Notes under the pieces: model-generated
Told to the model about the DNA's origin: nothing
Databases searched by the model: none
The model's input: only the letters and a program-made list of their open reading frames with translations
Position numbers and translations under genes: made by a program
Shown here: positions 10,821 to 19,081 of the stretch, in pieces
Numbering within the stretch: the first letter of the stretch is position 1
How the letters are laid out: every line of letters starts with the position of its first letter
Assembly: GCF_004799325.1 (NCBI RefSeq)
Contig: NZ_SSMD01000003.1
Coordinates: 186,001-250,000, forward strand
DNA length: 64,000 bases
Source of the DNA: Thalassobius vesicularis
Lineage (GTDB): Bacteria; Pseudomonadota; Alphaproteobacteria; Rhodobacterales; Rhodobacteraceae
Direction: 5' to 3'

Positions 10821-11690
10821 ATGCAGTCCACCGTTGCGGTCGTCACCATGGTGCGGGACGACCTGTTTTTCCTGAAGATCTGGCTGGCCCATTACGGCGC
10901 GCAGTTCGGGCGCGAAAACCTGTACATCATCAACCACGGACGCGGAGAGGACGTGGCCAGGCTGGCCGAGGGCTGCAACATCATCGGCATTCCGGGCGAG
11001 GCGCAGAAGAACTTTGACATGAAGCGGTGGCGGCTGCTGAACAACCTGGTGAACGGGCTGCGCGGCTATTACACCCACGTCATCGTCGGCGATATCGACG
11101 AGCTGGTGGTGATCGACCCCGCCGATGGGCGCAGCCTGCTGGAGTTTTTGCAGCAGGCCCGCAAGGGGCGCGTGCTGACGCCGATGGGGCTGGAGGTGAT
11201 CCACCGGATCGACCAGGAGGATGCGCCGATCGAAGGCGCCGTTCTGGGCCCGCGCAGGCATGTGCGTCTGGCGCCGCATTACTCGAAACCCTGCATCGTG
11301 TCGGTGGGCACCAAGATCGCGCGCGGAGGCCATTTTACCCAGTTCGATCAGCTGTTTACGCCGGATTGCCTGTACCTGCTGCACCTGAAATTCTGCGATT
11401 TCGAGGAATATGTCTCGGCGATGAACCGGCGCAATGCGGTGACCGAAGGGATGAGCGTGCAAGAGGCCGCGATCGGCAGGCACTGGTTCGCCGAGGCGCG
11501 CGGCGAGGATCGCGCCCTGTTCGACGGATTCGCCGCGTTGGAGATGGTCGAGGGCTTCGACATGCGCCCCTATCGCAAGAAAATGCAGCGCAGCTTTGGC
11601 CCGCGCGGCGAGACCGGGTTCTATGCCTTTGACCGGCCCGACTATCAGCTGCAGTTCGTGCTGCCAGAGCGGTTTAACGGCACCGTCTAA
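10821..11690 (+). CDS. Glycosyltransferase, family 2-like (Glyco_tranf_2_4 / GT92-like)
   Basis: This 289-residue protein begins VAVVTMVRDDLFFLKIWLAH, the start typical of this glycosyltransferase group. It carries the metal-binding motif GDIDELVV at about residue 92. A conserved HLKFCDFEEY segment follows. It has no membrane segment. The partner gene across the divergent promoter region encodes a sulfotransferase. Acceptor and sugar are unknown. Its stop codon overlaps the stop codon of the convergent hydrolase gene. Confidence 0.75.
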   Translation: MQSTVAVVTMVRDDLFFLKIWLAHYGAQFGRENLYIINHGRGEDVARLAEGCNIIGIPGEAQKNFDMKRWRLLNNLVNGLRGYYTHVIVGDIDELVVIDPADGRSLLEFLQQARKGRVLTPMGLEVIHRIDQEDAPIEGAVLGPRRHVRLAPHYSKPCIVSVGTKIARGGHFTQFDQLFTPDCLYLLHLKFCDFEEYVSAMNRRNAVTEGMSVQEAAIGRHWFAEARGEDRALFDGFAALEMVEGFDMRPYRKKMQRSFGPRGETGFYAFDRPDYQLQFVLPERFNGTV

Positions 11691-12553
11691 AGCTTTGTCA
11701 GAAAACGCAAAACTGCGTTTGCGGTCTGCTGTGGCGCGGTGTCGGGAAAGAAATGCCCCCCCGGAACGCCCGCCGCCTGCATCTTCGCACAGCGCCAGCG
11801 CCATGTGCCGGGCACGTCATAGGCCCGCGCCATCGCCCCGTCCGCGCCATAGAGGATCAGCGCAGGCGCCTCGATCACCCGCTCCAGATCGGCGTCGTCC
11901 AGCGCGAAATCCACCTCCAGCGCGGCACGGTAATCGTTGCACATGCCGCGGATCGTATCGGGGTCACGCCAGGCTGCGCGGTACTGCGCCAGCAGGTCGG
12001 GATCGAAATCCGCAAGCTTGGCGGCACCCCAGCCCAGCAAGCAGCTTTCGAAATAGTAATCCGGGTCCGCAGCGATCAAACGCTCGGGGAATGGCGCAGG
12101 CTGAGCCAGGAAAAACCAGTGATAATAAGCCTTTGCGACCTGTTGTGAAAGTTGGTCCAGCAACAAATGCGTCGGCACGATGTCCATCAGCGTCACCGAC
12201 TGCACCGCATTCGGATGATCCAACGCCATCCGATGCACCGTCCGCGCGCCCCGATCATGGCCGACCGCGTGAAACCGCGCAAACCCCAACGTCGCCATCA
12301 ACGCCACCTGGTCCGCCGCCATCGCGCGGAACGAACAGTCCGCCACCGCCTCAGGCTTCGAGGACGCCCCATAGCCGCGCAAATCCGCGCAAACCACGGT
12401 GAACCGCTCTGCCAGAACCGGCGCGATATGCGTCCACATCGCGCGCGTCTGCGGAAACCCGTGCAGCAACAGAACCGGCGGCCCCTCGCCACCGACCGAA
12501 TAGGCGATCCGCGCCCCGTTCACCTCGGCAATCCCGTCCTGAAATCCCTGCAC
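11687..12553 (-). CDS. Alpha/beta hydrolase, haloacetate dehalogenase-like
   Basis: This 288-residue alpha/beta hydrolase has HGFPQT, the nucleophile elbow GHDRGAR (Asp100, Arg101, Arg104), His145-Trp146, Tyr208 and the base His267 (GGHFFP). That set reproduces the residues of fluoroacetate dehalogenases: Asp nucleophile, two Arg for the carboxylate, and the His/Trp/Tyr halide pocket. Activity on haloacetate is plausible but unproven, since epoxide hydrolases share the fold. Translation starts at a GTG preceded by AGGGAGG, just after the GAAGAAG end of a repeat. It may be transcribed with the M20 peptidase upstream. Confidence 0.75.
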   Translation of the reverse strand: MQGFQDGIAEVNGARIAYSVGGEGPPVLLLHGFPQTRAMWTHIAPVLAERFTVVCADLRGYGASSKPEAVADCSFRAMAADQVALMATLGFARFHAVGHDRGARTVHRMALDHPNAVQSVTLMDIVPTHLLLDQLSQQVAKAYYHWFFLAQPAPFPERLIAADPDYYFESCLLGWGAAKLADFDPDLLAQYRAAWRDPDTIRGMCNDYRAALEVDFALDDADLERVIEAPALILYGADGAMARAYDVPGTWRWRCAKMQAAGVPGGHFFPDTAPQQTANAVLRFLTKL

Positions 12554-12563
12554 GCGGCCCTCC

Positions 12564-12609
12564 CTTCTTCTTTTTCCAAATATCCCGGGGGTCTGGGGGC
12601 AGCGCCCCC
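12564..12609 (-). repeat. Composite intergenic repeat (hairpin + GAAGAAG box)
   Basis: On the minus strand GGGGGC-GCT-GCCCCC (12609-12595) is followed after three bases by a box beginning CCCCCGGGATATTT and ending AAAAAGAAGAAG. It lies between the M20 peptidase stop and the hydrolase start, so its 3' end runs into the hydrolase ribosome-binding site. Confidence 0.8.
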
Positions 12610-12618
12610 AGCCTTTCC

Positions 12619-13992
12619 TTATCGCGTCAACGCCTCCAGGATGCGTGCCCAGGACCGGATTCCATGATGGAAACTCGACAGATCGTACTTTTCATTCGGC
12701 GAATGGATCTGGTCGTCATCTTTCCCGAATCCGATCAGCATCGCGTCGGTGCCCAGGATGTCCTTGAAATACCCCGCAATCGGGATTGACCCACCACAGC
12801 CCACATAGGCCGCCGCGTTGGGCCATTCGTCGGACAGCGCCAGCCGGGCCTTGTCGAACATCGGGTTGTCGATGGACATTTGCGACGCCGGAGAGCCCTT
12901 GTCGGCGCGGTATTCGATGGTGAACCCTTCGGGCAGGCGCGATTCCACGTACGAGCGGAACGCGGTGCGGATCTTGTCGGGGTCCTGCTGGCCCACCAGA
13001 CGGAACGAGACCTTGGCGCTGGCCTGGCTGGGCAGCACGGTCTTGAAGCCCGCGCCGGTATAGCCGCCCCAGATGCCGTTGACGTCGCAGGTGGGGCGCG
13101 ACCAGATCATCTCCAGCGGGGTGCGGTCTTGCTCGCCTGCCGGCGCTTTCAGCCCCACGTCACCCAGGAAGGACGCGTGGTCGAAGTTCAGCGATTGCCA
13201 TTGGGCGCGCACTTCGTCGGGCAGTTCGGGCACGTCGTCGTAGAAACCGGGCAGGGTGATCGCACCGGTCTCGTCGTGCAGGTCGGCCAGGATGCGGGTC
13301 AGCACGCGGATCGGGTTCATCGCGATGCCGCCATACATGCCCGAGTGCAGGTCACGATCGGGGCCGGTGATGGTGAAATCCTCGCCCAACAGTCCGCGCA
13401 GCATGGTGACGATGGCGGGGGTGCTGTCGCCGAACAGGCCCGTGTCGCAGATCAGGGCGATGTCGGATTTCAGCTCGGCGGCGTTGTCTTTCATGAACGG
13501 GATCAGCGAGGGAGAGCCCGATTCCTCCTCTCCTTCGAAGAAGAAGGTGATTTTGCAGGGCAGGGTGCCGTGCACCTCTTTCCACGCGCGGCAGGCTTCG
13601 ACGAAGGTCATCAACTGGCCCTTGTCATCGGACGATCCACGCCCGCGGATGACCTTTTTGCCGTTCTCATCCTCGATTGCGGGGTCGAAGGGATCGCGGT
13701 CCCACAGGTTCAGCGGGTCCACCGGCTGCACGTCGTAATGGCCGTAGAACAGGATGTGGGGGCCGTCGCCTTCGACATGGCCGACGACCATCGGATGGCC
13801 CGGTGTCTGGCGTTTTTCTGCTGCAACGCCAATGCTTTGCAGGTCCGAGACCAGCCAGTCGGCGGCGGTCTGGCAATCGCCCTTATAGGCGGGGTCGGTC
13901 GAGATCGAGGGGATGCGCAGCAGTTCCAGCAGGCGGTCCAGCGCCTGGGGCAGATCGGCGTCGATGCGGGACAGGACGGGGTCCAGGGTCAT
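12619..13992 (-). CDS. M20 family metallopeptidase (dipeptidase)
   Basis: This 457-residue zinc-dependent hydrolase of the ArgE/DapE/CPG2 class has all the expected metal ligands: His and Asp in FYGHYDVQP, Asp in GRGSSDDKGQ, and the Glu pair in EGEEESGSP. A GGYTGAGFKTVLP segment lies in the lid/dimer domain. The length and pattern fit cytosolic dipeptidases that cut short peptides rather than a dedicated biosynthetic deacylase. AAAGGAG precedes the ATG. It is divergent from hemA. Confidence 0.88.
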   Translation of the reverse strand: MTLDPVLSRIDADLPQALDRLLELLRIPSISTDPAYKGDCQTAADWLVSDLQSIGVAAEKRQTPGHPMVVGHVEGDGPHILFYGHYDVQPVDPLNLWDRDPFDPAIEDENGKKVIRGRGSSDDKGQLMTFVEACRAWKEVHGTLPCKITFFFEGEEESGSPSLIPFMKDNAAELKSDIALICDTGLFGDSTPAIVTMLRGLLGEDFTITGPDRDLHSGMYGGIAMNPIRVLTRILADLHDETGAITLPGFYDDVPELPDEVRAQWQSLNFDHASFLGDVGLKAPAGEQDRTPLEMIWSRPTCDVNGIWGGYTGAGFKTVLPSQASAKVSFRLVGQQDPDKIRTAFRSYVESRLPEGFTIEYRADKGSPASQMSIDNPMFDKARLALSDEWPNAAAYVGCGGSIPIAGYFKDILGTDAMLIGFGKDDDQIHSPNEKYDLSSFHHGIRSWARILEALTR

Positions 13993-14056
13993 GGTCGCTC
14001 CTTTTGTTCACCGCGCGCAGCGTAGCACCGGGCGCGAGACTGTCCAGAGGCGCAAC

Positions 14057-14070
14057 TTGACGGAAATCAA
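14057..14070 (+). promoter_or_regulatory. FNR-type (FnrL) binding site upstream of hemA
   Basis: TTGACGGAAATCAA differs from the FNR consensus TTGAT-N4-ATCAA at one base. Its centre lies 71 bases before the hemA start. A TAGAGG sequence at 14093-14098 could be the -10 of a promoter in which the box is centred near -41.5, the usual activating position. FnrL activation of hemA at low oxygen is established in Rhodobacter. Confidence 0.65.
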
Positions 14071-14134
14071 GGAATCACATGGACGCGATCCCTAGAGGTA
14101 ACCTCAGCGAACAGAAGACCAAAGGATACCCACT

Positions 14135-15364
14135 ATGGATTACTCGGCCCAACTGGACACCGCCCTCAACCGTCTGCACGAGGAAGGCCGCTATCGGACC
14201 TTCATCGACATCGAGCGTGAGAACGGCAACTTCCCGCATGCAATGTGGCGCAAGCCCGACGGGTCCGAGCAGCCGATCACCGTCTGGTGCGGCAACGACT
14301 ATCTGGGCATGGGGCAGCACCCCGTGGTTCTGGCCGCGATGCACGAGGCGCTGGATGCCACCGGCGCGGGCTCGGGCGGGACGCGCAACATCAGCGGCAC
14401 CACGGTCTATCACAAGCGGCTGGAGGCCGAGCTGGCCGACCTGCATGGCAAGGAAGCCGCGCTTCTGTTCACCAGCGCCTATATTGCCAACGACGCGACG
14501 CTGAGCACGCTGCCGAAACTGTTCCCGGGCCTGATTATCTATTCGGATGAACTGAACCACGCCTCGATGATCGAAGGGGTGCGCCGCAATGGTGGGGCCA
14601 AGCGTGTGTTCCGTCACAATGATGTGGCGCATCTGCGCGAGCTGCTGGCGGCCGACGATCCCGCAGCGCCCAAGCTGATCGCGTTTGAATCGGTCTACTC
14701 GATGGATGGCGATTTCGGCCCGATCGAAGCGATCTGCGATCTGGCGGATGAATTCAACGCCCTGACCTATATCGACGAAGTGCACGCCGTTGGCATGTAC
14801 GGCCCCCGCGGCGCGGGCGTGGCCGAGCGTGACCGCCTGATGCACCGCATCGACATCATCAACGCCACCCTGGCCAAGGCTTACGGCGTGATGGGCGGTT
14901 ATATCGCGGCTTCGGCCAAGATGTGCGACGCGGTGCGGTCCTACGCGCCGGGCTTCATCTTTACCACCTCTCTGGCGCCGGTTCTGGCGGCAGGGGCGGC
15001 GGCCTCGGTTGCGTTCCTGAAAACCTCCGAAGGGCAGAAGCTGCGCGACAAGCATCAGGAGCAGGCCAAGAAGCTGAAGCTGCGCCTGAAAGGGCTGGGC
15101 CTGCCGATCATCGACCACGGCAGCCACATCGTTCCGGTCATCGTGGGCGACCCGGTGCACACCAAGAAACTGTCGGACATGCTGCTGGATGGCTACGGCG
15201 TCTACGTGCAGCCGATCAACTTCCCCACCGTTCCGCGCGGCACCGAGCGTTTGCGCTTTACCCCGTCGCCGGTGCATGGGGCGTCCGAGATGGATCACCT
15301 GATCCGCGCGCTGGACGGGCTGTGGTCGCGGTGTGAGCTAAATCGTGCCGAAATGTCTGCCTGA
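14135..15364 (+). CDS. hemA: 5-aminolevulinate synthase
   Basis: The enzyme condenses glycine and succinyl-CoA to 5-aminolevulinate, the first step of haem synthesis in alphaproteobacteria (Shemin pathway). At 409 residues it has the bacterial length. The PLP lysine is Lys248 in [12 protein letters not shown], and the upstream [10 protein letters not shown] and [12 protein letters not shown] motifs are typical. An FNR-type box upstream suggests induction at low oxygen. No photosynthesis genes are visible nearby, so the product probably serves cytochromes and cobalamin-type cofactors. Confidence 0.98.
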   Translation: MDYSAQLDTALNRLHEEGRYRTFIDIERENGNFPHAMWRKPDGSEQPITVWCGNDYLGMGQHPVVLAAMHEALDATGAGSGGTRNISGTTVYHKRLEAELADLHGKEAALLFTSAYIANDATLSTLPKLFPGLIIYSDELNHASMIEGVRRNGGAKRVFRHNDVAHLRELLAADDPAAPKLIAFESVYSMDGDFGPIEAICDLADEFNALTYIDEVHAVGMYGPRGAGVAERDRLMHRIDIINATLAKAYGVMGGYIAASAKMCDAVRSYAPGFIFTTSLAPVLAAGAAASVAFLKTSEGQKLRDKHQEQAKKLKLRLKGLGLPIIDHGSHIVPVIVGDPVHTKKLSDMLLDGYGVYVQPINFPTVPRGTERLRFTPSPVHGASEMDHLIRALDGLWSRCELNRAEMSA

Positions 15365-15468
15365 GACCCAACCCGCTGCATTTGCCCTTGAGTTGTGGTA
15401 GCTTGCAGGAAAGAAAGGTCGCGTCTCGAATCGAGCTGGTTCGGTAAGCGAATAGCTTTAAGGGCAGG

Positions 15469-16635
15469 ATGGGGATGATCAGGCGCAGGACACCGCGTAT
15501 CGTTGAAGATCCGCAGGCAGAGCCGAAAGGCTTTGATGCATTCGAACTGCGCTTGGGTGATGCCATGCGCGGCGAGCGGGCCACCATGGGGAAATCCCTG
15601 CTGGATGTGCAGCGAGAGCTGCGCATCAAGGCCTCTTACATCGCCGCCATCGAGAACGCCGATCCGACTGCTTTTGACACCCCCGGTTTCATCGCTGGCT
15701 ACGTGCGGTCCTACGCGCGTTACCTGGGGATGGACCCGGATCAGGCCTTTGCCGATTTCTGCCGCGAAAGCGGGTTCGCCACGGCGCACGGCATGTCTGC
15801 CGAGGCGTCCTCGATCCGCAAGAAGGATGTCGTCGCAGCGCCGGTGAAGGCGCGCGATCCCTTCATGGGGTCCAACACGCCGTTTGCCCCCGCCCGCGAA
15901 GGGTTCTTGTCGCGCATCGAACCGGGTGCCATCGGCTCGGCCATGGTGCTGATGCTGCTGATCGGCTCGATCGGGTTCGGCGGCTATACGGTTCTGAACG
16001 AAGTGCAGCGCGTGCGCTTGGCGCCGGTGGAAAACACCCCCGACGTGCTGGCCGATCTGGACCCGCTGGCAAATCGTGTGCAAGGCGGCCAACAGGTGGC
16101 CGGTGCCGGTCTGCAAACCCCGCAGGCCGAGGCGCTGGATCGTCTGTACCGCCCGCAGGCGCTGGATGTGCCGGTAATGGTGGCGCGTGACGCCCCGATT
16201 TCGACGCTGGACCCCGACGAGGTCGGCAGCTTCCAGAGCGTGGCCCCGGTGCAGGTCGCCGATGCGGCCAGCCCGCGCGAGCCGTCCTCGGTGCCGCAGG
16301 TGGTGGAACAGGCTGCGCCCGAATTGCAGATGGTCGCGGTGCGTCCGGCCTGGGTGCGCGTGCGCTCGGCCGATGGCAGCGTGATTTTCGAGGGCATCAT
16401 GGAGGCGGGCGACCGCTGGACCGTGCCTCAGACCGAAGACCCCGCCACCCTGCGTGTCGGCGAGTCGAGCGCGATCTATTTCGCGGTGAACGGCCAGCAC
16501 TACGGCCCGGCGGGCACGCGTGGCACCGTCACCAGCAACCTGTCGCTGACCGCCGAGAACCTGACCGCCACCTACACGCTGGCCGATCTGACAAGTCATC
16601 AGGATTTGGCGCGCACCGTGGCGCAGGCAGACTGA
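15469..16635 (+). CDS. rodZ: RodZ-like helix-turn-helix / DUF4115 membrane protein
   Basis: The 388-residue protein has a cytoplasmic helix-turn-helix domain (about 25-100; LLDVQRELRIKASYIAAIE). One transmembrane helix lies near 160-180 (GSAMVLMLLIGSIGFGGY). A long Pro/Ala-rich periplasmic linker leads to a C-terminal DUF4115 beta domain (about 290-370; WVRVRSADGSVIFEG). This matches RodZ, which ties MreB to the cell-wall elongation machinery. The gene directly precedes ispG, the same order as rodZ-ispG in Escherichia coli. An alternative ATG lies two codons downstream. Confidence 0.85.
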   Translation: MGMIRRRTPRIVEDPQAEPKGFDAFELRLGDAMRGERATMGKSLLDVQRELRIKASYIAAIENADPTAFDTPGFIAGYVRSYARYLGMDPDQAFADFCRESGFATAHGMSAEASSIRKKDVVAAPVKARDPFMGSNTPFAPAREGFLSRIEPGAIGSAMVLMLLIGSIGFGGYTVLNEVQRVRLAPVENTPDVLADLDPLANRVQGGQQVAGAGLQTPQAEALDRLYRPQALDVPVMVARDAPISTLDPDEVGSFQSVAPVQVADAASPREPSSVPQVVEQAAPELQMVAVRPAWVRVRSADGSVIFEGIMEAGDRWTVPQTEDPATLRVGESSAIYFAVNGQHYGPAGTRGTVTSNLSLTAENLTATYTLADLTSHQDLARTVAQAD

Positions 16636-16647
16636 CAGCGCCATTGA

Positions 16648-16667
16648 AGCGCCCCGCCGGGGGCGCT
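16648..16667 (+). other. Stem-loop between rodZ and ispG
   Basis: A perfect 8-bp stem AGCGCCCC/GGGGCGCT has a 4-base loop and no T-run. It could pause transcription or stabilise the upstream transcript; it is not a full terminator. Confidence 0.45.
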
Positions 16668-16704
16668 ATCTAGCCCACAGAACCGACAACACAGGACGGG
16701 ACGC

Positions 16705-17838
16705 ATGTCGCTGAACCATGTTCGCCCGTGGCGCAATATCTATCGCCGCGAAAGCCGGAAAATCCATGTGGGCCCCGTGGCCGTTGGGGGGGATGCGCCG
16801 ATCTCGGTGCAGACGATGACCAACACGCTGACCACGGATGTGAAGGGCACGCTGGACCAGGTGATCCGCTCGGCCGAGGCTGGGGCGGATATCGTGCGCG
16901 TCTCGGTGCCCGATCAGGAAAGCGCGCGCGCGCTGAAGGAAATCGTGCGTGAAAGCCCGGTGCCGATCGTGGCGGACATCCATTTCCACTATAAGCGCGG
17001 GATCGAGGCCGCCGAGGCGGGCGCGGCCTGTCTGCGGATCAATCCGGGCAATATCGGCTCGCCCGCGCGGGTGAAGGAAGTGATTCAGGCGGCGCGGGAT
17101 CATAACTGTTCGATCCGGATCGGGGTGAACGCGGGCTCTTTGGAAAAGCACCTGCTGGAGAAATACGGCGAACCGTGCCCCGACGCGATGGTCGAGTCGG
17201 GGATGGAGCATATCCGCATTCTGCAGGACAACGACTTTCACGAGTTCAAGATTTCGGTAAAGGCCTCGGACGTGTTCATGGCCGCGGCTGCCTATCAGCA
17301 ACTGGCGGAACGCACCGATGCCCCCATCCATCTGGGGATCACCGAGGCGGGTGGGCTGATGTCGGGGACGATCAAATCCTCGATCGGGCTGGGGAACCTG
17401 CTGTGGATGGGCATCGGCGACACGATCCGCGTCAGCCTGTCGGCGGACCCGGTCGAAGAGGTGAAGGTCGGCTACGAGATCCTGAAATCGCTGGGCCTGC
17501 GCCATCGGGGCGTCAACATCATCAGCTGCCCCAGCTGCGCACGGCAGGGGTTTGACGTGATCAAGACCGTCGAGGCGCTGGAAAAACGGCTGGAGCATAT
17601 CAAGACGCCCATGAGCCTGAGCATCATCGGCTGCGTCGTGAACGGCCCCGGCGAGGCGCTGATGACCGATGTGGGCTTCACCGGCGGCGGGGCGGGCAGC
17701 GGCATGGTCTATCTGGCGGGCAAGGCCAGCCACAAGATGTCCAACGACAAGATGATCGACCATATCGTCGAAGAAGTGGAAAAACGCGCGGCCGCCATCG
17801 AGGATGGCAAGGTCGACGTGATGGACGAGAACGTCTAA
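16705..17838 (+). CDS. ispG: 4-hydroxy-3-methylbut-2-enyl diphosphate synthase (flavodoxin)
   Basis: IspG carries out the penultimate step of the MEP isoprenoid pathway, reducing the cyclodiphosphate MEcPP with a [4Fe-4S] cluster. The 377-residue protein has the short bacterial architecture: a TIM barrel with VADIHFHY and GVNAGSLE, then the cluster-binding [10 protein letters not shown] and [10 protein letters not shown]. It follows rodZ by 69 bases in the same direction. Its last bases overlap the stop codon of the convergent DsbA-like gene. Confidence 0.97.
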   Translation: MSLNHVRPWRNIYRRESRKIHVGPVAVGGDAPISVQTMTNTLTTDVKGTLDQVIRSAEAGADIVRVSVPDQESARALKEIVRESPVPIVADIHFHYKRGIEAAEAGAACLRINPGNIGSPARVKEVIQAARDHNCSIRIGVNAGSLEKHLLEKYGEPCPDAMVESGMEHIRILQDNDFHEFKISVKASDVFMAAAAYQQLAERTDAPIHLGITEAGGLMSGTIKSSIGLGNLLWMGIGDTIRVSLSADPVEEVKVGYEILKSLGLRHRGVNIISCPSCARQGFDVIKTVEALEKRLEHIKTPMSLSIIGCVVNGPGEALMTDVGFTGGGAGSGMVYLAGKASHKMSNDKMIDHIVEEVEKRAAAIEDGKVDVMDENV

Positions 17839-18341
17839 CGGCGCTTGGCCAGGTATTTTTCCAGCACGGCGGCGGGGACGTCGCCGCGCACTACCATATC
17901 CGTGAAAACATAGCTGGGCGCAGTGTTCAGCCCCAGCGCGCGGGCGGCATCGCTGTCCAGCGGCAGGGTATAGAGCGCCAGCTGCCCCGCCTTGGCCGCG
18001 TCAGTCAGCTGCGCCTGCATTTCGGTGCAGGCGTCGCAGTCGGGGGCGGTGATCAGGGCGAGTTTCGGCGCGTTGTCCGGACCGGCGACAGGATAAGCGA
18101 AAATCTGCGGGGCCAGATCGGCCAGCAGGGTGCGGTCGGCCTCGATCTCGTCGGCATAGCCGGTGGCGTTGGGCGGTAGCATATCGGCCCCGAAGGCGGG
18201 GGCGACCAGCGCGGGCTGATCCAGCAGCAGCGCGCGGATTTCGCGGCCCAAAGCGGCGCGCTCGTCCGCGGTGAACAGCGGCTGCGCAAGGGTCGGGGCG
18301 GCGACCAGCGCCGCCACGACCGCGATGGCCTTAGTCCGCAC
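17835..18341 (-). CDS. Reduced DsbA-like periplasmic thioredoxin-fold protein
   Basis: The 168-residue protein has a signal peptide (cleavage near residue 19) and a Cys102-Asp-Ala-Cys105 motif. Its first mature segment ([20 protein letters not shown]) mirrors the start of the full DsbA protein encoded just upstream. It lacks the helical insert of DsbA and has a shortened C-terminal thioredoxin half. It looks like a degenerate paralogue that arose by tandem duplication. Start is a GTG that overlaps the upstream stop by 11 bases, implying coupled translation. Disulfide exchange is possible; the partner is unknown. Confidence 0.7.
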   Translation of the reverse strand: MRTKAIAVVAALVAAPTLAQPLFTADERAALGREIRALLLDQPALVAPAFGADMLPPNATGYADEIEADRTLLADLAPQIFAYPVAGPDNAPKLALITAPDCDACTEMQAQLTDAAKAGQLALYTLPLDSDAARALGLNTAPSYVFTDMVVRGDVPAAVLEKYLAKRR

Positions 18342-19080
18342 GGGCGGCGGCGACCAGTTCTTGCATGTTGGCCAGCGGCACGTAGCCCTTCAGCAGGGTG
18401 TTATCCAGAACGAAGGTCGGGGTGCCGCTGATCTGCAGCACCTGCGCCAGGTTGTGGTTGTCGCTGAGGATCTTGTCGATCTCGGGGGCCGACATCTTGG
18501 CCAGGATGGCGTCGCCGTCCAGATCCAGCTTGTCGGCCATGCGGACCAGCGATTTCTCGGCGATGTTGCCCTTGAAGGTCATCAGCGCGTCGTGGACCTT
18601 GTGATAGGCCTCGTCGCCGGCGACCATGCGGGTGGCGATGGCAAAGCGAGAGGCCATCAACGACTGTTCACCCAGGATCGGGAATTCCTTGACGATGAAG
18701 CGGATGTTGCCGTCGGCCTCGAGCAGCTGGTTCACCTCGTCAAAGGCTTTCTTGCAGTAGCCGCAGCGGTAATCCATGAACTCGACCAGAACGATGTCGC
18801 CATCCGGGTTGCCGCCCACCCACGAGTTGGGGTCTTCGAAGATCTGCTTGGCATAGGCCTGCACCATCTGCTGTTCGGCCTTGGCCTGAATTTCAGCCTG
18901 ACGGGATTCGAAGATCTGGTAGGCCTCGAGGATCACCTCGGGGTTGTCCAGCAGGTAGGCGCGCACCTCGGCCCGGAAAGCGGTTCGTTCCTCGTCCGAC
19001 ATGTTGGTGATGTCGAAGGCCTGCGCGGGCGCGGCAAAAGCGGCGGCGATCAGGGCGACAGAGGCGAGAAGACGTTTCAT
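18331..19080 (-). CDS. DsbA family thiol:disulfide protein (ScsC/BdbD-like)
   Basis: This 249-residue exported protein has a signal peptide (MKRLLASVALIAAAFAAPAQA) and an N-terminal helical segment. The thioredoxin fold with Cys106-Gly-Tyr-Cys109 follows, and a cis-proline loop SGTPTFV. The extra N-terminal region (about 25-85) could mediate oligomerisation, as in ScsC-like proteins. It would oxidise or shuffle disulfides in the periplasm. It starts one base after the stop of the M48/TPR protease gene, so the two are almost certainly one operon with the reduced paralogue downstream. Confidence 0.88.
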   Translation of the reverse strand: MKRLLASVALIAAAFAAPAQAFDITNMSDEERTAFRAEVRAYLLDNPEVILEAYQIFESRQAEIQAKAEQQMVQAYAKQIFEDPNSWVGGNPDGDIVLVEFMDYRCGYCKKAFDEVNQLLEADGNIRFIVKEFPILGEQSLMASRFAIATRMVAGDEAYHKVHDALMTFKGNIAEKSLVRMADKLDLDGDAILAKMSAPEIDKILSDNHNLAQVLQISGTPTFVLDNTLLKGYVPLANMQELVAAARAD

Positions 19081-19081
19081 A

